This document shows, piece after piece, positions 27,787 to 36,935 of a stretch of DNA of 64,000 nucleotides. Both the position numbers and the translations under genes were made by a program. Within the stretch, counting starts at the first letter, position 1; each line of letters begins with the position of its first letter. This DNA is from Sulfurihydrogenibium azorense Az-Fu1 (lineage in GTDB: Bacteria > Aquificota > Aquificia > Aquificales > Hydrogenothermaceae): positions 186,001 to 250,000 of the forward strand of contig NC_012438.1 of assembly GCF_000021545.1 (NCBI RefSeq). The letters run 5' to 3'. Below the pieces are notes generated by a model. That model was not told the DNA's origin. It worked only from the letters and a program-made list of their open reading frames with translations, and ran no database searches.

Positions 27787-28229
27787 TATAACTCTCCTGC
27801 TTCTTCTTCTGATGTAGGTTTTTCCCTTGGAACAAGGTTATCAAAGTACTCTTTATACCTTAAATCAGGAGTTTCTTCGTAAAGCTCCCTTTCTTTTGCG
27901 TGCTGTATACAAAGGGTTGTCCAAGGTACAGCTTCTAATCTTTCTTCTTCTATTTCTTTTCCGCAAACCTCACAAATTCCGTATGTTCCATTTTTTATTC
28001 TTTCTAAAGCTTCGTCTATAGCTTTTATTATCTCTATCTCTATATCAGATAACTCTCCTAAAATTTCTTCTGTTATATCTATAAGAGCGTATTCATCTAT
28101 ATCTCTTGGTTCAGTAGCCTGTTCTGTTAGGACTTTTTGAGTCTCTTCTTTTTTTAAGTATCTTTCTAAAATTTGATTTCTTTTCTTTAAAAGAAGTCTT
28201 TCATACTTTTTTAATTTCTCTTTTTCCAT
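27786..28229 (-). CDS. DksA/TraR-family zinc-finger regulator
   Basis: A 147-residue protein with a long charged helical hairpin (residues 1-95) and a C-terminal zinc finger, the arrangement of DksA, which enters the RNA polymerase secondary channel and works with ppGpp. The finger reads ICEVCGKE, then LCIQH, so the fourth ligand is His where most DksA have Cys. The coiled-coil tip has EYALIDI rather than the DxxDxA of E. coli DksA, so activity may differ. It is the first gene of the leftward operon with gatA, trmD and hsp20. Confidence 0.8.
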   Translation of the reverse strand: MEKEKLKKYERLLLKKRNQILERYLKKEETQKVLTEQATEPRDIDEYALIDITEEILGELSDIEIEIIKAIDEALERIKNGTYGICEVCGKEIEEERLEAVPWTTLCIQHAKERELYEETPDLRYKEYFDNLVPREKPTSEEEAGEL

Positions 28230-28292
28230 TGTAATCTCCGTAATTTTTTGATGTTATAATAATTTTACCATAAAGATAATAAGGAGTTTTTA

Positions 28293-28604
28293 GTGATACT
28301 TATTTATATACCTCTTTTTATCTTAGGCTTTGTATCTGGAGTTTTATACTTTTGGCATATGTGGAAAAGTATAGGAAGTTATGGAGCTGCTAAGAATAAA
28401 ATCCTTATGAGTATGGTTTTTAGAGTCCCAATACCTATAGGAGCTGCACTTGTTGGTTATTTGATAGGAAAGTTTGAAGGTGTAATAGCTGTTTTACTAG
28501 GTTTTACTACTTTTCAAGTTATTTTTTTAGTAAAAAAAGGTCAGCAGCTGAAAAAACAGCTTGAGGAAGAACTTGAGGAAGAAAATAAAATATCTAAGGA
28601 ATAA
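28293..28604 (+). CDS. three-helix membrane protein, AtpR-like (tentative)
   Basis: A 103-residue integral membrane protein with three hydrophobic helices (about 2-20, 38-58 and 64-83) and a charged, Glu-rich tail. The layout and the arginine in SMVFRVPIPIG recall AtpR-type subunits encoded with N-ATPases, but no ATPase gene is nearby, so the resemblance is only suggestive. The start is GTG at 28293 with AAGGAG at 28281-28286. Its end overlaps the start of the PsiE-like gene, implying coexpression of the two membrane proteins. Confidence 0.6.
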   Translation: MILIYIPLFILGFVSGVLYFWHMWKSIGSYGAAKNKILMSMVFRVPIPIGAALVGYLIGKFEGVIAVLLGFTTFQVIFLVKKGQQLKKQLEEELEEENKISKE

Positions 28605-29082
28605 ATTAGTAGAAAAAATATCTAATATTGATACAGCTCTTATAGGTTTTTTAGAAAATTTTGACAGACTTATCCACCTTTTTTTAGCGGTTTTGATAGT
28701 TGTTGTGTCTTTGGCTATATTTATTTGGTTTGTCCACGACTTTATAGGACTGATAAAAAATGTAGTAGAGTTTAAAAGGAATATAAGTGGTAGTGCACTT
28801 AGGCTTTTTGGTACAGCTATACTTCTTTGGCCTTTGTCTTCCCTTTTAAGAGCTGAGATAAATCTAATAAAAGGAGAAAAAATCTCTTTAAATCTCTTCG
28901 TAGATACTGCTATAGCTGGGACAATTAGGTCAGTTTTGATTTCTACAGCAGAAGGAGAAGAGTTAAAGGAAACTTACTATTACATCATAGCTTTACTTGT
29001 GTTTGCAGTGGTAAGACTGATAGTTGTTTATACAGAAAAGTTAGAAAAATCTCAAAAAGAAGGGGAAAAAGGTGGAGCTTAA
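28573..29082 (+). CDS. PsiE-family membrane protein
   Basis: A protein of about 169 residues with four membrane helices. The segment GSALRLFGTAILLWPLSSLL and the following charged LIKGEKISLNLFVDTAI, RSVLIST are typical of the phosphate-starvation-inducible PsiE family, whose function is unknown. The start is unclear: the frame has TTG codons at 28561 and 28573, both inside the upstream gene. The second is preferred because GAGGAAG lies six bases before it. The end overlaps the prepilin peptidase start. Confidence 0.72.
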   Translation: MRKKIKYLRNKLVEKISNIDTALIGFLENFDRLIHLFLAVLIVVVSLAIFIWFVHDFIGLIKNVVEFKRNISGSALRLFGTAILLWPLSSLLRAEINLIKGEKISLNLFVDTAIAGTIRSVLISTAEGEELKETYYYIIALLVFAVVRLIVVYTEKLEKSQKEGEKGGA

Positions 29083-29875
29083 CTTTTATGAAGTTATAAA
29101 AATTTTTGCAATTTTTATCTTAGGTGTATCCATAGGTAGTTTTTTAAACGTAGTAATATACAGAATGCCAAGAGACCTTTCTATCGTTTACCCTCCTTCT
29201 TCCTGCCCTGTATGTAAAAATCGGATAAAGTGGTATGACAACATCCCTATCATATCCTACCTGATTCTTAAAGGTAAGTGTAGATTTTGTAAAACTTCTA
29301 TACCTGTAAGGTATCCTTTAGTAGAGTTGATGACAGGATGTGCAGCTGTTTTATCTTACTTAAAGTTTGGCTTTAGTGTAGACTTTGTATTTGCTTTTTA
29401 CTTTTTATGTTCTATGATTGCCCTTTCTTTTATAGATTTTGACTTTAAGATTATTCCAGATGAGATAAACTATCTTGGTCTTTTATCCGGTTTTGTGTAT
29501 GCAGGAATGAAAAGCTATCAATCTTCTTCTTTTGAACCTTTGATAAATGCTATTATCGGAGCTTTAGTTGGGTCAGGATTTTTATTTTTAATAGCTTACC
29601 TTTACTTAAAATTTAGAAATATAGAAGGACTTGGAATGGGTGATGTGAAGCTCCTTGCTTTTATAGGTAGTTATACTGGGTGGTTTGGAGCTTTATTTAC
29701 CATATTTTTTGGGTCTATTTTAGGACTTTTAGCATCACTTTACTTTATGAAAAAAGAAAAAGATAATAACCTTATGAAACTTGAGATACCTTTTGGACCT
29801 TTTTTAGCATTGGCAGGTAGTGTGTACCTGTTTTTTGGAGAAAAGATATACAACTTCTACTTTGGGGGATTCTAA
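29072..29875 (+). CDS. pilD: prepilin peptidase / N-methyltransferase
   Basis: A 267-residue bifunctional type IV prepilin-processing enzyme of the inner membrane. The cytoplasmic N-terminal methylase loop has two zinc-type pairs, CPVCKNR and CRFCKTS. The aspartyl protease residues are in IDFDFKIIPDEI and GMGDVKLLAF. Six to eight membrane helices fit the family. It processes type IV pilins and type II pseudopilins, none of which are encoded here. The start is GTG at 29072, within the end of the PsiE-like gene. Confidence 0.93.
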   Translation: MELNFYEVIKIFAIFILGVSIGSFLNVVIYRMPRDLSIVYPPSSCPVCKNRIKWYDNIPIISYLILKGKCRFCKTSIPVRYPLVELMTGCAAVLSYLKFGFSVDFVFAFYFLCSMIALSFIDFDFKIIPDEINYLGLLSGFVYAGMKSYQSSSFEPLINAIIGALVGSGFLFLIAYLYLKFRNIEGLGMGDVKLLAFIGSYTGWFGALFTIFFGSILGLLASLYFMKKEKDNNLMKLEIPFGPFLALAGSVYLFFGEKIYNFYFGGF

Positions 29876-29877
29876 TT

Positions 29878-30213
29878 GTGTTTGAAGTAAAGTATAAGGT
29901 CTGGATAGAAAAAGATGGAGAGATTATCATAGGTCTTGGTAGAGATGAACTTTTGAGGGAGATTGAGAAGACAGGCTCTATAAAAAAGTCAGCTGAAAAT
30001 ATTGGTATATCCTATAGAAAAGCTCTTTACTACATTGATGCAATGGAAAAAAGGTATGGGAAAAAGATAGTTGAAAGTGTAAGAGGTGGTTATGGTGGTG
30101 GTGGGTCAAAACTTACAGAAGAAGGAAAAAAACTTTTAAAAGAGTTTGAAAAAGTTGTAAAAGAGTTTGAAAAAGCAAAAGAAAATGCAGAAAAAGGGTT
30201 AAATCTTGAATGA
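29878..30213 (+). CDS. ModE-type winged-helix DNA-binding protein
   Basis: A 111-residue protein with the N-terminal ModE/LysR-type winged helix: LLREIEKTGSIKKSAENIGISYRKALYYID is the helix-turn-helix and RGGYGGGGSKLTEEGKKLL the wing and following helix (each quoted in part from residues 24-90). The molybdate-binding (TOBE) domain of full ModE is missing, as in many short homologues. It may regulate molybdenum-enzyme genes, but no such genes are visible here. Start is GTG with GGGGG upstream. Its tail is a charged coiled segment. Confidence 0.78.
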   Translation: MFEVKYKVWIEKDGEIIIGLGRDELLREIEKTGSIKKSAENIGISYRKALYYIDAMEKRYGKKIVESVRGGYGGGGSKLTEEGKKLLKEFEKVVKEFEKAKENAEKGLNLE

Positions 30214-30538
30214 AACTTTAGTAGATAGAAGAAAAAAATACTTTGCCAGTCTTTTTTCTATTTTTATATGGTTTGCTGTACTGATACTGCTAAGAGTTCC
30301 TTTAAATCCAAACTTTTCCTTTTTTTCTCCAGCTTTTTTAGTAATACTACTTACGGCTTTTATTCCATCTTTACTAATTTTTAAAAAAAAGTCTAACTAC
30401 AACTTAACTTTGATTTTAGCTTACATTCCTGCTTTAGTAGGATTTATAACATCTATTATTTTTAACAACAGTGTTTATTTTCTAATATCCTTTCCTATAT
30501 TTTTACTTGGCTACATAATAATCTTTCCCAAGAGGTAG
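30206..30538 (+). CDS. hypothetical membrane protein (four helices)
   Basis: I do not recognise this 110-residue protein. It has a short basic N-terminus (VDRRKKYF, inside by the positive-inside rule) and about four hydrophobic helices (18-33, 42-58, 69-88, 90-107). The start is TTG at 30206, overlapping the end of the ModE-like gene by eight bases, with AAAAAGGG at a normal distance. It sits in a tightly packed run and ends three bases before the hldE-like gene. Function cannot be inferred. Confidence 0.65.
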   Translation: MNETLVDRRKKYFASLFSIFIWFAVLILLRVPLNPNFSFFSPAFLVILLTAFIPSLLIFKKKSNYNLTLILAYIPALVGFITSIIFNNSVYFLISFPIFLLGYIIIFPKR

Positions 30539-30541
30539 AAG

Positions 30542-30991
30542 ATGGATTATCTAAAGGTTGTAGAGGAGTTGAAAAAAGAGGGTAAAAAGATTGTTTTTAC
30601 AAACGGATGTTTTGATATAATTCACGCAGGGCATGTTGATTACCTTGAAAAGGCAAAGTCTTTAGGAAATTTTTTAATAGTAGGACTAAACAGTGATGAG
30701 TCTGTAAGAAGATTGAAAGGAAAAGACAGGCCTATAAACCCTCAGGACCAGAGAAAAAAAGTTTTATCAGCTTTAAAACCTGTAGATTTAGTTATAATCT
30801 TTGAAGAGGACACCCCTGAGAGACTTATAAAAGAGATAAGACCAGATGTTCTTGTAAAAGGTGGAGACTGGAAAATAGAAAATATAGTAGGAGCTGATTT
30901 TGTAAAATCTTACGGAGGACAGGTCTTTACTATAGACTTTGTTTACGATACATCAACATCAAAGATAATAAGTAAGATTAGGAGTTTGTAA
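30542..30991 (+). CDS. ADP-heptose synthase nucleotidyltransferase domain (RfaE2/HldC-like)
   Basis: This 149-residue nucleotidyltransferase has the HxGH signature in NGCFDIIHAGHVDYL near residue 25 and VKGGDWKIENIVGA with YDTSTSKII at the end, as in the C-terminal domain of HldE. It would attach AMP to heptose 1-phosphate in lipopolysaccharide core synthesis. The kinase half of HldE is absent, so this is the split (RfaE2) form. The arabinose-5-phosphate isomerase in this window is another LPS-core enzyme. The next gene starts right after its stop. Confidence 0.9.
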   Translation: MDYLKVVEELKKEGKKIVFTNGCFDIIHAGHVDYLEKAKSLGNFLIVGLNSDESVRRLKGKDRPINPQDQRKKVLSALKPVDLVIIFEEDTPERLIKEIRPDVLVKGGDWKIENIVGADFVKSYGGQVFTIDFVYDTSTSKIISKIRSL

Positions 30992-31846
30992 GTGGATGAG
31001 AATATCTTTTTAAAAGCTAAAGAGGTTATAAAGCAGGCAGATAGTGTTTTAATTACCGCAGGAGCTGGAATGGGAGTTGATTCTGGACTTCCTGATTTTA
31101 GAGGTAAAGAGGGATTTTGGAGAGCATACCCTTACGCAAAAAAGTTAGGCTTAAACTTTCAAGATTTGGCAAATCCAAGGTGGTTTATAGAAAATCCAAG
31201 ATTAGCTTGGGCTTTTTATGGACACAGACTGAACTTGTATAGAAACACACAACCCCACGAAGGATTTTACATTTTAAAAAATTTAGTAGAAAGTAAAAAT
31301 AACAACTACTTTATATTTACATCTAACGTAGATGGACAGTTTCAGAAAGCTGGTTTTGATGAAAAGAAGATAGTTGAGATACACGGAAGTATTCACTACC
31401 TACAGTGTATTTTACCTTGTCGTGATGAGATATGGCCTGCTGATAGTACTCAAGTAAAGGTAGATATGGAAAACTTCCAAGCCTTAGACCCTCTTCCTAC
31501 TTGTAAAAACTGTGGTAGAGTTGCAAGACCAAACATTCTTATGTTTAACGACTTTAGCTGGATACCAATAAGAACAGAAAGTCAAGAATTTAGATTTAAC
31601 CTCTGGCTTGAAAAAGTGATAGATTTAAATAAAAAGCTTGTAATAATAGAGATAGGAGCTGGAAAAGCTGTTCCAACAGTTAGACTAACAAGTGAACGTA
31701 TAGCAAAATTAACAAATGGATTCCTTATAAGAATAAACCCAAGAGACTACGATGTACCTAAAAACATAAATGCTATCTCTATTCCCACTGGTGGACTTGA
31801 AGGATTGAGAAAAATATTTTCCCAGTTTCTTTGTGATATAATATAA
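30992..31846 (+). CDS. Sir2-family NAD-dependent deacetylase
   Basis: A 284-residue sirtuin. The NAD fold begins with ITAGAGMGVDSGLPDFRG (near residue 22), FTSNVDGQF precedes the catalytic His in EIHGSIHYLQC, and a four-cysteine zinc site is formed by LQCILPC and TCKNCG. The C-terminal part (EIGAGKAVPTVR, IRINPRDYDVP) completes the NAD pocket. It would remove acyl groups from protein lysines. Partner acetyltransferase or substrate (acetyl-CoA synthetase) is not nearby. Start is GTG directly after the upstream stop. Confidence 0.9.
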   Translation: MDENIFLKAKEVIKQADSVLITAGAGMGVDSGLPDFRGKEGFWRAYPYAKKLGLNFQDLANPRWFIENPRLAWAFYGHRLNLYRNTQPHEGFYILKNLVESKNNNYFIFTSNVDGQFQKAGFDEKKIVEIHGSIHYLQCILPCRDEIWPADSTQVKVDMENFQALDPLPTCKNCGRVARPNILMFNDFSWIPIRTESQEFRFNLWLEKVIDLNKKLVIIEIGAGKAVPTVRLTSERIAKLTNGFLIRINPRDYDVPKNINAISIPTGGLEGLRKIFSQFLCDII

Positions 31847-31889
31847 TTTTCTGCTAAAAATTAGAGATTTCATAAGAGGTTTCATAAAG

Positions 31890-33841
31890 ATGATTATTAA
31901 GAAAGAACATGCACTTGCACTTTTAAATGCAAAACATCAAGAAGAAAAAGGATTGGCTTGCCAAATCACGATTAAAGCTGAAGAAGACCCTTATATTGAA
32001 CTTGAACTTCAAAATTTAATGGCTCAAGGGAATAGTCCTATTGAGTATGTTTTAACTTATTGGGGAAGAAATCTTGTGTGCCTATTAGAAGAGATGATAA
32101 ATAAAGGTATTATACCTCATCCTTCCCAGTGGAATGAAAGTTTTAGATGGATAGGTTCAGAAGTTATCTCTATGATTGAGTCCTCTATTAGAAGTGGAGA
32201 TTTAACAGGAGATTTAATATTTGATGCTTTAAAAGAAAGAGGGTTAGCAGAAGAAGTTCATCAAGAAAAGAAAGGTTGGTTAAAGAAGATTAATGATTAC
32301 GCAAAATCTATATACGAAATTTATAAAAATGCAAAACCAAGATTAGAAATATCTAAAGAGCTTGCAAACTATATAATCTCTATTCCTCCCGGACCTGCAG
32401 ATGTCAATTCTTACCTATAACAGGAAGAAACGTTGAACTTTTAGAATCAATGAGATTGATATCCTTCTCTGTTCCTAAGTCTGACGTTTACATTCTTTCA
32501 GCTCTTGGAAATGCTGTAAAAGAAACTGTTGAAAAGATGGCTCCTTCTTTAGAAACAGTTATTAATGAAGATTATATGTACTCTCTCTTAAAAGTTTTAG
32601 ACAGTGGTATAGAATCTTTATCTACTTCAGAAAGAGAAGTACTAGAAGAACTTGCATTTATAGATGATAACGGAGAACTCCTACCAGCTGGAGAGCATCT
32701 AATTGAAGTTTACAGGTTATGGAGTGAAAAAAGCTATTTACCTGTAAAATCATTTAACCTTGAAGTTTTAGATGAGGAAGTTTTATTAGCAATAGAGAAA
32801 ATATGGGATAAAAATAAACAAAACCCAGAAATAATTCCAACTGATGAAGAAATTATTCACTTTTTACTTGAAAAACCTTTAAAAGAGTATAAGCATTTAA
32901 AAGAATGGTATGGAAGAATGTTAAATCAAGCTATGGGTTATCAAAAGAAAGAAGAGTTAAAGAAAAAATGGGAAGAATTCTTAACAATGGAAGAGTTATT
33001 TAAACACTTTTGGGAAAAGGGAAACAAATGGCAAGAAAAACTCCACGACACTGTCAAAACTGCCCTTTACTCTCTTGAATCATTTAACCTTATAAACTCT
33101 GAAGTTGAAGAAAAAACAGGAAAGACTGTTTATACAATTACACAGTACGGTAAAAAGGTTTTAAACGATATAAAAGTTAGAGGAGTAAGAGAAATCAGCT
33201 CAACAGCTGTTAAGTCCCTTGCTATGGGTAAAACAGAGTTTACTGCTCCAAACTATCAATGGTATCAAAAGTCTGTAGAAGAACATCTTGTTGGAGAAGG
33301 TTATCCTACTGAAACAGGAAAACTTTACTTAGACCTTGCTTACAGCGTAAGTAAAAAGCCTTACATTACAAAATTTGAAGTTATGGTAGTTCATAGAATA
33401 CCTGAACAAGGTATGTTCTTAGGAGATTTATTCAAAGAATTTGATGAAACTTTAAAAGAAGAAGTTGAGTATGCTTTAAATAAGCTTGAAGCAAGAGGTA
33501 TTATAAATATTCTTCCAAACGAATCTATTGAGTTTACTTCTGCAGGTTCTTTAATTAAAAGAGCTTTAGCTGGAGTTCCAGAAGGTATTGAGTTTCCAAT
33601 AAACCCAGTCATGGTAAAAGTACTTCAAGCAATAAGAGAAGTAGGAAATCTTTATGTAAAAGAAAGTAAAGTAAGAATCCTTCCTAAAAATTGGAAAGAA
33701 GCTATAAAAATCTCTAACTTGGATCCTGAGACTTTTGGAAAAGAGCTTGAAGTTGCAAGAATTGCAGGATTTATAGGTAAAACTTCTTTACATGAATCAG
33801 GTCTTCAAGTATTAGAAGCTGCTGAACTGTTAAGTAAATAA
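31890..33841 (+). pseudogene. DUF505-like protein, split by a frameshift
   Basis: Two open segments (31890-32420, 176 codons, and 32450-33841, 463 codons) are parts of one protein of about 650 residues. The second frame is open upstream to about 32402 and there reads FLPITGRNVELLESMRLI, continuing naturally from IPPGPADVN in the first frame. One missing base near 32405-32418 explains the break. The protein is mostly helical with no signal peptide or membrane segment, and contains winged-helix-like repeats such as TITQYGKKVLND and EFTSAGSLIKRAL. It resembles DUF505 proteins of Aquificales and archaea (from memory). It may be a true mutation, a sequencing error, or recoding; a T added at TTCTTAC restores NSLPITG. 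Confidence 0.75.
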
Positions 33842-33850
33842 TAGTCTTAG

Positions 33851-33874
33851 ACGGGGTTTTTGACCCCGTTTTTT
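33851..33874 (+). terminator. Rho-independent terminator after the DUF505-like gene
   Basis: A perfect 7-bp stem ACGGGGT/ACCCCGT with a 5-nt loop is followed by six T residues. It lies ten bases after the stop of the DUF505-like gene and just before the tRNA-His promoter, so it separates the two transcription units. Confidence 0.93.
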
Positions 33875-33875
33875 G

Positions 33876-33904
33876 TTGAATTTTTTCTTAAAAAGAATTA
33901 TAAT
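33876..33904 (+). promoter_or_regulatory. sigma70-type promoter for tRNA-His
   Basis: TTGAAT at 33876-33881 and a consensus TATAAT at 33899-33904 are separated by 17 bp. The predicted transcription start is about 33911, nine bases before the tRNA. This is the clearest promoter in the window. Confidence 0.85.
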
Positions 33905-33919
33905 ATAAATCTCTATTAC

Positions 33920-33993
33920 GGAGGGTGTAGCTCAGTAGGCAGAGCACGAGGTTGTGGCCCTCGGGGTCGCGGGTTCAAGTCCCGTCATCCTCC
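33920..33993 (+). tRNA. tRNA-His (anticodon GTG)
   Basis: A 74-nt cloverleaf with acceptor GAGGGTG/CATCCTC (one G-T pair), anticodon stem CGAGG/CCTCG closing the loop TTGTGGC with anticodon GTG, and T loop TTCAAGT. The extra 5' G at 33920 faces C73 at 33993, the identity feature of bacterial tRNA-His. CCA is not encoded. It has its own promoter and follows a terminator. Confidence 0.96.
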
Positions 33994-34092
33994 CTCTCTT
34001 AAATATCTTTTGCCCTTGTCTCTTACATTGTTTCTTGAAATAAGTAAAATAAGGAATAACATTAAAAATAAAATAATTTGAAGGAGTCTTTA

Positions 34093-35472
34093 ATGTTTGA
34101 CCTAATTATAATCGGGATGGGGCCCGGTGGCTATGAAGCTGCCTTAACAGCACTAAGAAAAAAAATCAATGTTGCCATAGTAGAAAAGAGTAAATTAGGG
34201 GGAAACTGTTTAAACAGAGCTTGTATTCCTACTAAGTACTTAAGAAGTGGAGCTCACAGTATAGAAAAACTTCAAAAACTTAAAGCTTATGGAATAGAAG
34301 TAAAAGATTACTCTATTGATTACAAAGCCGCTTTTGAAAATAAAGAAAAGTCTATAGGATTTTTAAGGAAATCTTTAGAGCAACTCTTAAAATCAAAAAA
34401 AGTTCCTGTATTTAAAGGCAAAGGTAAAATCATTGATAAAAATAAAGTTGAAGTCTCTTACCCTGATGGCAGTAAAGAGATTATAGAAGGAAAAAACATA
34501 ATCATAGCAACAGGGTCTTATCCAGCTTCTGTAGGAAAACTTATTCCTGATGGAAACTACATCATTACAACAGAAGATTACATGGAAAAGTTAGACACTT
34601 TACCTGAAAGTATGTTAATAGTTGGTGGTGGAGTGGCTGGTTGTGAGATAGGATACATTGCAAAAAGTTATGGATGTCAGGTTTACATCACAGAACTTCA
34701 AGACAGACTTTTACCTTCAGATATAATCTCTCCTGAAATATCAAAAAACCTTCTTAAAAAGCTCAATTCAGTCGGAATAAAAACATTTTTCAACACTACC
34801 GTAGAAGACTTTTCTATAGAAGAAAGTAAAATTAAAGTAAAACTTTCAAACGGTGAGATTATAGTAGTCGATAAGATACTTTTAACAGTAGGTAGAAAAC
34901 CAAACACTCAAGACATAGATACAATAGGAATAGAAAAAGATGAAAAAGGTTTTATTAAAGTAAATAGCTACCTTCAAACAAATTTTGAAAATATTTATGC
35001 AATAGGTGATGTTGTTAACTCTCCTATGCTTGCCCACATAGCTTCTTACGAAGCAAAAATTGTACTGCATAACATCACTTCTCAAGATAAAAAGATCCCT
35101 GATTACACACTTACTCCTTGGGCTATATTCTCTGGATACGAAATAGGACATGTAGGATTAAACGAAGAAACAGCTAAAAAACAAGGATTAGAAGTTATAT
35201 CAGGGTACTACCCATTTACTTACAATGAAAAAGCTGTTGATGAACTTGAACCTGAAGGTTATGTTAGACTATACTTTGAAAAAAACAGTAAAAAAATAAT
35301 CGGTGTTGATGTAGTAGGAATAGGAGCTTCTGAGATTATTCATCAAATAGCAGTCTTTATAAAAGAAGGATACACAGCAGACCAGGTCCATGAGTTTATC
35401 TACTTCCATCCTTCTTTAAGTGAGATATTTGCCTATGCTTCCTATGATATTGCAGTAGGAAAACTGTTTTAA
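34093..35472 (+). CDS. lpdA: dihydrolipoamide dehydrogenase-type flavoprotein
   Basis: A 459-residue pyridine nucleotide-disulfide oxidoreductase. The FAD loop IIIGMGPGGYEAA opens the protein, the redox-active disulfide is in GGNCLNRACIPTKYL, GGGVAGCEIG binds NAD, and the C-terminal HPSLSEI supplies the His-Glu pair. These fit dihydrolipoyl dehydrogenase (E3 of 2-oxoacid or glycine cleavage complexes). No E1/E2 genes are present, and the CLNRAC variant leaves related reductases possible. The frame is open to a TTG at 34078, but AAGGAG at 34081-34086 selects the ATG at 34093. Confidence 0.87.
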   Translation: MFDLIIIGMGPGGYEAALTALRKKINVAIVEKSKLGGNCLNRACIPTKYLRSGAHSIEKLQKLKAYGIEVKDYSIDYKAAFENKEKSIGFLRKSLEQLLKSKKVPVFKGKGKIIDKNKVEVSYPDGSKEIIEGKNIIIATGSYPASVGKLIPDGNYIITTEDYMEKLDTLPESMLIVGGGVAGCEIGYIAKSYGCQVYITELQDRLLPSDIISPEISKNLLKKLNSVGIKTFFNTTVEDFSIEESKIKVKLSNGEIIVVDKILLTVGRKPNTQDIDTIGIEKDEKGFIKVNSYLQTNFENIYAIGDVVNSPMLAHIASYEAKIVLHNITSQDKKIPDYTLTPWAIFSGYEIGHVGLNEETAKKQGLEVISGYYPFTYNEKAVDELEPEGYVRLYFEKNSKKIIGVDVVGIGASEIIHQIAVFIKEGYTADQVHEFIYFHPSLSEIFAYASYDIAVGKLF

Positions 35473-35518
35473 AAAGTGGTAAAATTTGTATGGTTATCTA
35501 AAAAGAGGTGATTTTTTA

Positions 35519-36922
35519 ATGTGTGGAGTATTTGGAGTTTTTAACAATAAATCAGCTGCCGAACTTACATTTTTAGGTTTACACGCATTACAGCATAGAG
35601 GACAAGAGTCAGCTGGTATAGCCGTATCAGATGGATACGATATAAACATCAGACTTGGGTCAGGACTTGTAACCCAAGCTATAAAAGAAGAGGATATTAA
35701 AGAGTTAAAAGGAGATATTGCAATAGGTCATGTAAGGTACTCTACAAGTGGAGGGTCTAATCCAAAAAATATTCAGCCATTTTTCGCTCACTTTTATGGA
35801 GGACAGTTTGCAATTGCCCATAATGGCAATCTTGTAAATGCTGAAAGACTAAAAAGAGAACTTGAGATGGAAGGTGCAATATTTAGGTCAACCTCAGACA
35901 CAGAAGTGTTTGTTCACTTAATAGCAAAGTCAAGACAACCTGCCCCTCCTCACATAAATCTCCACAAAAACGATGAAGATTTTCTACCCCATGTATTTGA
36001 GGCAATGAAAAAAGTGAAAGGTGCTTACTCTTTAGTAATCCTGAGAGAAAAACAGCTTATAGCAGTTAGAGACCCCCATGGATTTAGACCACTGGTTTTA
36101 GGTAAAAATAGAAGTGGGTCTTACTTTGTAGCATCAGAAACCTGTGCTTTAGATATTGTAGACGCAGAATACTTAAGGGATATAAATCCCGGTGAAGTCA
36201 TTGTAATAGATGATGCAGGAATAAGGTCTTACTATCCTTTTGAACATACAGAGAATCCAAAAAAGTGTATATTTGAGTTTGTTTACTTTGCAAGACCTGA
36301 CAGTAAAATATTTAAAGATTGGGTTTATAGTGTAAGAAAAGAGTTTGGTAGAAGACTTGCAAAAGAGTATCCTATAGATGCAGACTGTGTAATACCTGTT
36401 TTAGATTCTGGACTACTTGCAGCTCTTGGGTACAGTGAAGAAAGCGGAATACCTTTTGAAATAGGTTTAATAAGGAATCATTACGTTGGTAGAAGTTTTA
36501 TCCAGCCATCTCAAGAGATAAGGGACTTAAGCGTAAGACTAAAACTAAACCCTGTAAGAGACGTTATAGAAGGAAAGAGAATAATAGTGATAGATGACTC
36601 TATAGTTAGAGGTACAACCAGCAGGAAAATAGTAAATATGTTAAGAAGGGCTGGAGCAAAAGAAGTTCATATGTTAATAAGCTCTCCTCCCGTTGTAAGT
36701 CCTTGCTACTACGGAATAGACACACCAACAAAAGAAGAATTACTTGCATCTTCTATGTCTATAGAAGAAATTAGAAAATTTATAGGAGCTGATACACTTG
36801 GATATCTATCTTTAGAAGGTATGCTTGAAGCTGCAGATAAAACTAAAGGTTATTGTACGGCATGTTTTACAGGACACTACCCAGTTTTAGACGAATTATT
36901 TGAAGAAATTCAAATCCCATAA
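35519..36922 (+). CDS. purF: amidophosphoribosyltransferase
   Basis: PurF makes phosphoribosylamine from PRPP and glutamine, the first step of purine synthesis. The frame opens at a TTG at 35486, but AGAGGTG eight bases before the ATG at 35519 gives a protein starting MCGVFGV, leaving Cys as the N-terminal nucleophile once Met is removed. The 467-residue protein has the PRPP loop IIVIDDSIVRGTTSRK. Cysteines in CIFEFVYFARPDS, SPCYYGI and YCTACFTG match the 4Fe-4S ligands of the Bacillus-type enzyme, so it is likely oxygen-sensitive. PRPP comes from prs in this window. Confidence 0.96.
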   Translation: MCGVFGVFNNKSAAELTFLGLHALQHRGQESAGIAVSDGYDINIRLGSGLVTQAIKEEDIKELKGDIAIGHVRYSTSGGSNPKNIQPFFAHFYGGQFAIAHNGNLVNAERLKRELEMEGAIFRSTSDTEVFVHLIAKSRQPAPPHINLHKNDEDFLPHVFEAMKKVKGAYSLVILREKQLIAVRDPHGFRPLVLGKNRSGSYFVASETCALDIVDAEYLRDINPGEVIVIDDAGIRSYYPFEHTENPKKCIFEFVYFARPDSKIFKDWVYSVRKEFGRRLAKEYPIDADCVIPVLDSGLLAALGYSEESGIPFEIGLIRNHYVGRSFIQPSQEIRDLSVRLKLNPVRDVIEGKRIIVIDDSIVRGTTSRKIVNMLRRAGAKEVHMLISSPPVVSPCYYGIDTPTKEELLASSMSIEEIRKFIGADTLGYLSLEGMLEAADKTKGYCTACFTGHYPVLDELFEEIQIP

Positions 36923-36935
36923 AGGAGGGTTTGAG

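Noticed and set aside
32400-32450. Programmed -1 ribosomal frameshift in the DUF505-like gene
   Set aside because: No X-XXY-YYZ slippery site and no downstream stem-loop or pseudoknot was found; a simple 1-nt deletion or read error explains it better.
34078-34092. Upstream TTG start for the lipoamide dehydrogenase gene
   Set aside because: The AAGGAG ribosome site lies after it, so the ATG at 34093 is the start.
35486-35518. Eleven-residue propeptide for PurF from a TTG at 35486
   Set aside because: No ribosome site precedes the TTG, while AGAGGTG is ideally placed for the ATG that gives MCGVFG.
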